7,986 nucleotides of DNA from JBEKYD01 sp049509915 (GTDB taxonomy: Bacteria > Acidobacteriota > Terriglobia > Bryobacterales > Bryobacteraceae). The stretch is from NCBI GenBank assembly GCA_049509915.1, contig JBEKZL010000310.1, positions 1 to 7,986 on the forward strand. The letters are read 5' to 3'. This document shows positions 4,562 through 7,986 of this stretch, in pieces. The position numbers and the translations under genes were made by a program. The notes under the pieces were generated by a model, which ran no database searches, had not been told where the DNA came from, and saw nothing but the letters and a program-made list of their open reading frames with translations. Positions within the stretch are counted from its first letter, which is position 1. Each line of letters begins with the position of its first letter.

Positions 4562-6229
4562 ATGGGAAGACGGTTCGGCTCCCGCACACTTCTCGCGACC
4601 GGCATCATGCTGGCAGCGCTGCTGGCGGCGCTTGCCATCGTGCAATACCGGTGGTCGACGCGGGTGGCGGCCGCGGATGCCGAGCGCGAGAGGGAACATC
4701 TCGATTCGGCGGCTTCGCTGTTGGCGAGCGAGTTCAACGACATCGTTCGACAAACCGCGAGCGATCTCGAGAACAACGCGCGGACCGCGCTGGAATCGGG
4801 CCAACGGCTGACCGTGGTCCCGAAGCCGATCGGGGAGCTGTACTATCTGAGCGTCCCACAGGATGGCGCGCCGCAAGCGCGGCGGCTGGCGGCCGATGGC
4901 CTTTTCGAGCCCGCCGAAGTGCCCGCCTGGATCGAGCCGGCGCGTTGCGCCGGGTTCGCGACCGAGCAGCCGCCGGCCCTGATCGTTCCCCTTTACGAGG
5001 TCGCCAGCGCGGAAAGCCACGGCACGGCTGGAATGCATATCATGAAAACGCTTCGATGGCGGCAGGACCGCTGCTTCGTGGCACGAATGGATGAAGTCTA
5101 CCTGCGCAGGACGCTTTTCCCGCAGACGATCCGCCGGAGTTTCGGCCCGACAGCGGCGAACGAATACGATTTCGCCGTGGTTCCGCTCCACCGGCCGCAC
5201 GACGCGTTGTATGGCTCGCCGGGGCGCGCCGATCTGCGCAAGCCGTTCTTTTCGATGCCCAGCCTGCTGGAGATTTCGAAGGTTCCAGCCGCTGCCGGTC
5301 CGCGACGGCAAATGTTACTCGTGCAACACGTGGAAGCAACGGCCACGGCAGGGGGCACGGCACGGGCGGACCTGTTCGGTCCAGGCATTTGGGAGTTGGA
5401 CATCGCACACAAGGGCGTCCCATTGGCCACGGCGTTCGAGGAAAGGCGGCGCCGCGATTTGCTGTTCAGCATGGCGGTGGAGGCCTTGCTGCTGGCGGCC
5501 ATCGCGTTCCTGGTGATTGCGGCGCGGCGCACCGAGCGGCTGGCGGACCAGAAAATGCGATTCGTGGCCGGTGTCTCGCACGAGTTGCGGACGCCGGTCT
5601 CGGCCATCGCCTTGCTTTCGCGCAACCAGGCGGATGGGCTGGTGGCCGGGATGGAGCGGGTCAGACAGTACGGCGAATTAATCCATCAGCAGAGCCGGCG
5701 GTTGAATGAAATGGTGGAGCAGACGCTGCAATATGCCGGAATCCATTCCGGCTTGCCGCGGCCGGCGACCGACGAGGTCGATCTGCGGCGCCTGATTCAG
5801 GAAGCGGTAGACAGGCGGCGCGAAGAGCTGGCGCGCGGCGGTTTCCAAATCGAGGTTGCCGTGGCCGCGGATCTGCCGTCGGTTTCTGGCGATGCCAGGT
5901 TGCTGCGCACGGCGTTCGACAACCTGCTGAGCAACGCGCAAAAGCACGCGGACCACGGGCGCTGGATTCGCGTGACCGCCGGTTATTCCGCACAGCACAA
6001 GGAGGTCCGGATCGGCGTGGAAGACCGCGGCGCGGGAATCGACGCGGCCGATCGGGCGGAAATTTTCGAGCCGTTCTGCCGCGGGCGCGCCGCCATCGAG
6101 GCTCAGGTTCCTGGCTCGGGCTTGGGATTAAGCCTGGTACGCAGCGCGGCCGAGGCCCATCGCGGCAACGTGACGCTCGAGAGCGAACCGGGCCGGGGCA
6201 GTAAGTTCACCCTCCACCTGCCGGTATGA
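4562..6229 (+). CDS. Membrane sensor histidine kinase without HAMP domain
   Basis: This encodes 555 residues from the ATG at 4562. In-frame sequence further upstream contains the promoter and has no membrane-protein character, so the 28-residue-longer start is not used. Order: a basic N-terminus, TM1 (about 9-27), an extracytoplasmic sensor region (about 30-300) with no domain I recognise and Cys129 and Cys171, TM2 (about 301-321), HisKA with VSHELRTP (phospho-acceptor His340), then HATPase with DNLLSNAQKH (N box, 453-462), VEDRGAGID (G1, 486-494), IFEPF (F box, 501-505) and GSGLGLSLV (G2, 518-526). Only about 18 residues link TM2 to His340, so there is no room for a HAMP domain. It should autophosphorylate and pass the phosphate to the response regulator, whose ATG overlaps this stop (ATGA). 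The signal sensed cannot be told from sequence. Confidence 0.93.
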   Translation: MGRRFGSRTLLATGIMLAALLAALAIVQYRWSTRVAAADAEREREHLDSAASLLASEFNDIVRQTASDLENNARTALESGQRLTVVPKPIGELYYLSVPQDGAPQARRLAADGLFEPAEVPAWIEPARCAGFATEQPPALIVPLYEVASAESHGTAGMHIMKTLRWRQDRCFVARMDEVYLRRTLFPQTIRRSFGPTAANEYDFAVVPLHRPHDALYGSPGRADLRKPFFSMPSLLEISKVPAAAGPRRQMLLVQHVEATATAGGTARADLFGPGIWELDIAHKGVPLATAFEERRRRDLLFSMAVEALLLAAIAFLVIAARRTERLADQKMRFVAGVSHELRTPVSAIALLSRNQADGLVAGMERVRQYGELIHQQSRRLNEMVEQTLQYAGIHSGLPRPATDEVDLRRLIQEAVDRRREELARGGFQIEVAVAADLPSVSGDARLLRTAFDNLLSNAQKHADHGRWIRVTAGYSAQHKEVRIGVEDRGAGIDAADRAEIFEPFCRGRAAIEAQVPGSGLGLSLVRSAAEAHRGNVTLESEPGRGSKFTLHLPV

Positions 6230-6912
6230 AACGCCGCATTCTGCTGGTGGAAGACGAGACCGCGTTCGCGGTGGGCACCATCGACCGGTTGGAATCGGAG
6301 GGTTATCAAGTCGAATGGGCCCAGACCGGACCGGCGGGATACGAAAAGGCGCGGGCGCACGCCTTCGATCTGATCGTGCTCGACATCATGCTGCCGGGCC
6401 GAAACGGGTTCGATATCTGCCGCGACCTGCGGCGCGACGGCGTGAACGCGCCGGTGATGATGCTGACCGCCAGGGGCGAAGTGGTGGACCGCGTGGTGGG
6501 GTTGAAGCTTGGCGCCGACGATTACGTGCAGAAGAACTGCGAACCGATGGAGCTGATGGCGCGGGTGGAAGCTCTGCTGCGCCGGGCCGGCGGCGGCGCG
6601 GCCATGAGCCCCGAACGCGCCGAGTTCGGCGGCGTGCGCATAGACTTGCGCAGGCACGAAGCGACGCGCGAGGGAAAACCGTTGACGCTCTCGCCGGTGG
6701 AATTCCGTCTGCTGGAGTATTTGATCGAGCGTCGTGGCGTGGTGGTCGCACGCGAGGAATTGCTCGAGAAGGTCTGGGGCCTCCACGGCGATACCTTGAG
6801 CCGAACGGTGGACGTGCATATTGCCGGGCTGCGGAAGAAAATCGAAGCCGATTCCCGCTATCCGCGATACCTGTTGACGGTGAAGGGCACTGGTTACAAA
6901 TTGGCAATCTAA
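6226..6912 (+). CDS. OmpR/PhoB-type response regulator
   Basis: This encodes 228 residues, normal for the family. The receiver domain (1-120) has Glu9 and Asp10, the phospho-acceptor Asp53 in IVLDIMLPGRNGFD, Thr81, Tyr100 and Lys103. The winged-helix DNA-binding domain (about 130-228) has LTLSPVEFRLLEYL, VVAREELLEKVWG, SRTVDVHIAGLRKKIE with the recognition helix, and the wing GTGYKLAI. One oddity is that the usual Lys-Pro of the receiver (K-P-F in most relatives) is Lys-Asn-Cys here (K103-N104-C105), which loses the conserved cis-proline. The gene starts within the kinase stop and has no Shine-Dalgarno sequence of its own, so translation should be coupled. Likely targets are its own operon and the DUF3738 gene downstream, but this is inference. 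Confidence 0.95.
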   Translation: MKRRILLVEDETAFAVGTIDRLESEGYQVEWAQTGPAGYEKARAHAFDLIVLDIMLPGRNGFDICRDLRRDGVNAPVMMLTARGEVVDRVVGLKLGADDYVQKNCEPMELMARVEALLRRAGGGAAMSPERAEFGGVRIDLRRHEATREGKPLTLSPVEFRLLEYLIERRGVVVAREELLEKVWGLHGDTLSRTVDVHIAGLRKKIEADSRYPRYLLTVKGTGYKLAI

Positions 6913-6942
6913 ATAGCGCGCTTACATTTCTTACACACATTT
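6901..6942 (+). promoter_or_regulatory. Possible promoter with TTACA repeats upstream of the DUF3738 gene
   Basis: TTGGCA (6901-6906, 5 of 6 to TTGACA) and TACATT (6923-6928, 4 of 6) are 16 bp apart. They begin inside the last codons of the response regulator. An AT-richer patch holds TTACA twice (6922-6926 and 6931-6935, 9 bp apart) and ACATTT twice (6924-6929 and 6937-6942). A start near 6935 would give a leader of about 45 nt containing GGGAG just before the ATG at 6980. This could give the DUF3738 gene its own promoter, possibly bound by the response regulator. Confidence 0.35.
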
Positions 6943-6979
6943 TGCCCGCGAAACACGCCTTCCGCCGCATGCTGGGAGC

Positions 6980-7777
6980 ATGAAATCATCGAGCCTGGTT
7001 CTTCTTCCGTGTTTGATGGCTTTCGGCCAGCAGCCGCCCGAAAAGATCGCCTTCGAAGTGGCGTCGATCAAAACCGCGCAGCCTTCGCCGATGGGCCAGA
7101 TGCGGGTCGACATGAGCGTCGACGACGGCATGTTGCGGTACAGCAACGTCACGTTGAAGGACTGCATTCGCAATGCCTACCGCGTCAAGGAGTTTCAGGT
7201 GGAGGGGCCGGATTGGATCGAGAGCGCGCGTTTCGATATCGCGGCCAAGCTGCCCGCGGGATCGTCCAAGGCGAAGGTGCCGGAAATGCTCCGGGCGCTG
7301 CTCGAGGACCGGTTCAAGTTGATCCTGCATCGCGAAACCAAGGATCATGCGGTCTATGCGCTGATGGCGGTGAAGGGCGGCGCGATGCTGAAACCGGCGG
7401 AAACTGCGGTCGACGGTCGCGGAGGGAGGGGCGGCCAGATGCAGTCCATCCAGATGGACCCGGCCGGTGTCCACCTGAAGGCTTCCGCAACCACGCTCGC
7501 CGGGCTGGCGGAGATTATCTCGCGGTTTTCCGAGCGGCCCGTGATCGATATGACCAATATCCAGGGCCAGTACGATTTCGATCTGCTGTTCTCACCGGAA
7601 TCCAGCGTCGGCACGATGCCGCCTCCGGGCGGCGAACGCCCGCCCAGCGCGCCCAGCGAAGGCGCCCCCTCCGTCTACGATTCGGTCGAGCGCTATGGCC
7701 TAAAGCTGGAACCGCGCAAGGCGCCCATGGAGATCCTGATTGTGGACCACATTGAGAGGACGCCGACGGAGAACTGA
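6980..7777 (+). CDS. DUF3738 / TIGR03435 secreted protein
   Basis: This encodes 265 residues. Residues 1-16 form a short signal sequence (SLVLLPCLMAFG then QQ), so the protein is exported. Family hallmarks are FEVASIK (25-31), the 'DCIRNAYRVKEFQVEGPDWI' region (61-80), FDIAAKLP, MLRALLEDRFKLILHRE (103-119), RPVIDMTNIQGQYDFDLLFS (186-205) and the C-terminal YGLKLEPRKAPMEILIVDHI (239-258). These match the TIGR03435 family, which is greatly expanded in Solibacter-like acidobacteria. Its biochemical function is unknown. As I recall, the same domain is also found fused to M56 (BlaR1/MecR1-like) sensor peptidases, which hints at a role in envelope sensing. Here it follows a kinase-regulator pair after 67 bp, on the same strand. 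GGGAG at 6974-6978 is the Shine-Dalgarno sequence, though unusually close to the ATG. A low-complexity Pro/Gly/Ser stretch (about 213-230) precedes the C-terminal motif. Confidence 0.93.
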   Translation: MKSSSLVLLPCLMAFGQQPPEKIAFEVASIKTAQPSPMGQMRVDMSVDDGMLRYSNVTLKDCIRNAYRVKEFQVEGPDWIESARFDIAAKLPAGSSKAKVPEMLRALLEDRFKLILHRETKDHAVYALMAVKGGAMLKPAETAVDGRGGRGGQMQSIQMDPAGVHLKASATTLAGLAEIISRFSERPVIDMTNIQGQYDFDLLFSPESSVGTMPPPGGERPPSAPSEGAPSVYDSVERYGLKLEPRKAPMEILIVDHIERTPTEN

Positions 7778-7780
7778 CTG

Positions 7781-7815
7781 TGGGGCAGACCATCGTTGCT
7801 GGTGGTCTGCACCCA
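7781..7815. terminator. Hairpin between convergent genes, probable bidirectional terminator
   Basis: GCAGACCA (7785-7792) pairs perfectly with TGGTCTGC (7803-7810) around a 10-nt loop. If A7811 is bulged, the stem extends by TGGG/CCCA. It begins 3 nt after the DUF3738 stop and ends 6 nt before the stop of the convergent radical SAM gene, an ideal place for a shared terminator. There is no T-tract on either side, so it may act with Rho or simply protect 3' ends. Confidence 0.5.
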
Positions 7816-7821
7816 TCATGG

Positions 7822-7986
7822 CTAGCGCCTGCGTTCCACCATCCGTTTGAGTTCTTCCCGCAGTGGCCCCACCGCTTTGGCGAAGATCATTTTGTACGCG
7901 CGGCAGAAGTAATCCAGGTCGGCAAACTGGCCGCGCTGGTCGTGGCGATGCTTGGGGCACCCGCCGTGGCAGATCGACTGGTATTC
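7822..7986 (-). CDS. Anaerobic sulfatase maturase-like radical SAM/SPASM enzyme, C-terminal fragment
   Basis: The reverse strand reads 54 codons from the window edge to TAG at 7824-7822. The peptide contains EYQSICHGGCPKHR and then LDYFCRAYKMIF, ending in a charged helix (LREELKRMVERRR). C-x-GGCPK-x-R followed by a spaced Y-x-C-x-x-Y is the C-terminal SPASM signature of anaerobic sulfatase-maturating enzymes, where these cysteines bind auxiliary 4Fe-4S clusters. Such enzymes convert a Cys or Ser of a sulfatase to formylglycine. The radical SAM core with CxxxCxxC would lie beyond the window and cannot be checked. A related SPASM peptide-modifying enzyme is a less likely alternative. Convergent to the DUF3738 gene, and not in its operon. 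Confidence 0.8.
   Translation of the reverse strand, partial: EYQSICHGGCPKHRHDQRGQFADLDYFCRAYKMIFAKAVGPLREELKRMVERRR

Noticed and set aside
6914..6921. AGCGCGCT palindrome just after the response regulator stop
   Set aside because: It has no loop and no T-tract, so it cannot act as a terminator. It is likely chance in GC-rich DNA.
7700..7960. A minus-strand open frame across the hairpin and radical SAM region
   Set aside because: It is in a different frame from the SPASM peptide, which carries the clear CxGGCPK signature, and it runs through the terminator-like hairpin.
1..7986. CRISPR arrays, tRNA, rRNA, riboswitches, toxin-antitoxin or defence genes
   Set aside because: I read the intergenic regions for regular spaced repeats, tRNA-like cloverleaf sequence and known motifs and saw none. 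All gaps are shorter than 300 bases.

Overview
The window is GC-rich and gene-dense and most likely comes from an Acidobacteriota chromosome of the Solibacter/Bryobacter type. The strongest lineage hint is the gene at 6980-7777, a DUF3738 (TIGR03435) secreted protein, a family that is expanded in Solibacter-like acidobacteria. The histidine kinase without a HAMP domain fits the same lineage. The assignment rests on family recognition from reading, not on a database search.

Layout. Positions 1-157 (minus) hold the N-terminal end of an ISAzo13-type transposase cut by the window edge. After an AT-rich gap comes a small exported protein of unknown function (265-687, minus). A 55-bp divergent intergenic region centred on a perfect 6+4+6 palindrome separates it from a tightly packed plus-strand operon: a 47-residue single-span membrane protein, rph (RNase PH) and rdgB (non-canonical purine NTP pyrophosphatase). 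Successive genes in this operon overlap. Convergent to it is a secreted ComEC-like metallo-beta-lactamase-fold hydrolase (2304-3395, minus). A possible relic of a small CxxC protein lies in the junction at 2214-2291. Upstream of the hydrolase on the same strand is a stand-alone Sfp-type phosphopantetheinyl transferase (3628-4401, minus).

Divergent from the transferase is a two-component system: a sensor kinase (4562-6229) and an OmpR-type response regulator (6226-6912), joined by an ATGA overlap. It is followed after 67 bp by the DUF3738 secreted protein. A hairpin separates this group from the C-terminal SPASM end of an anaerobic sulfatase-maturase-like radical SAM enzyme (7822-7986, minus, cut by the window edge).

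How the parts work together. rph and rdgB are housekeeping genes, for RNA 3'-end maturation and nucleotide-pool cleaning, and are commonly neighbours. The kinase, regulator and DUF3738 protein look like one sensing unit acting at the cell envelope. The most interesting regulatory pattern is that at least three genes have a -10-like hexamer only 6-8 nt before the start codon with little or no Shine-Dalgarno sequence, which suggests leaderless transcripts. No CRISPR array, tRNA, rRNA or complete novel defence system was seen.
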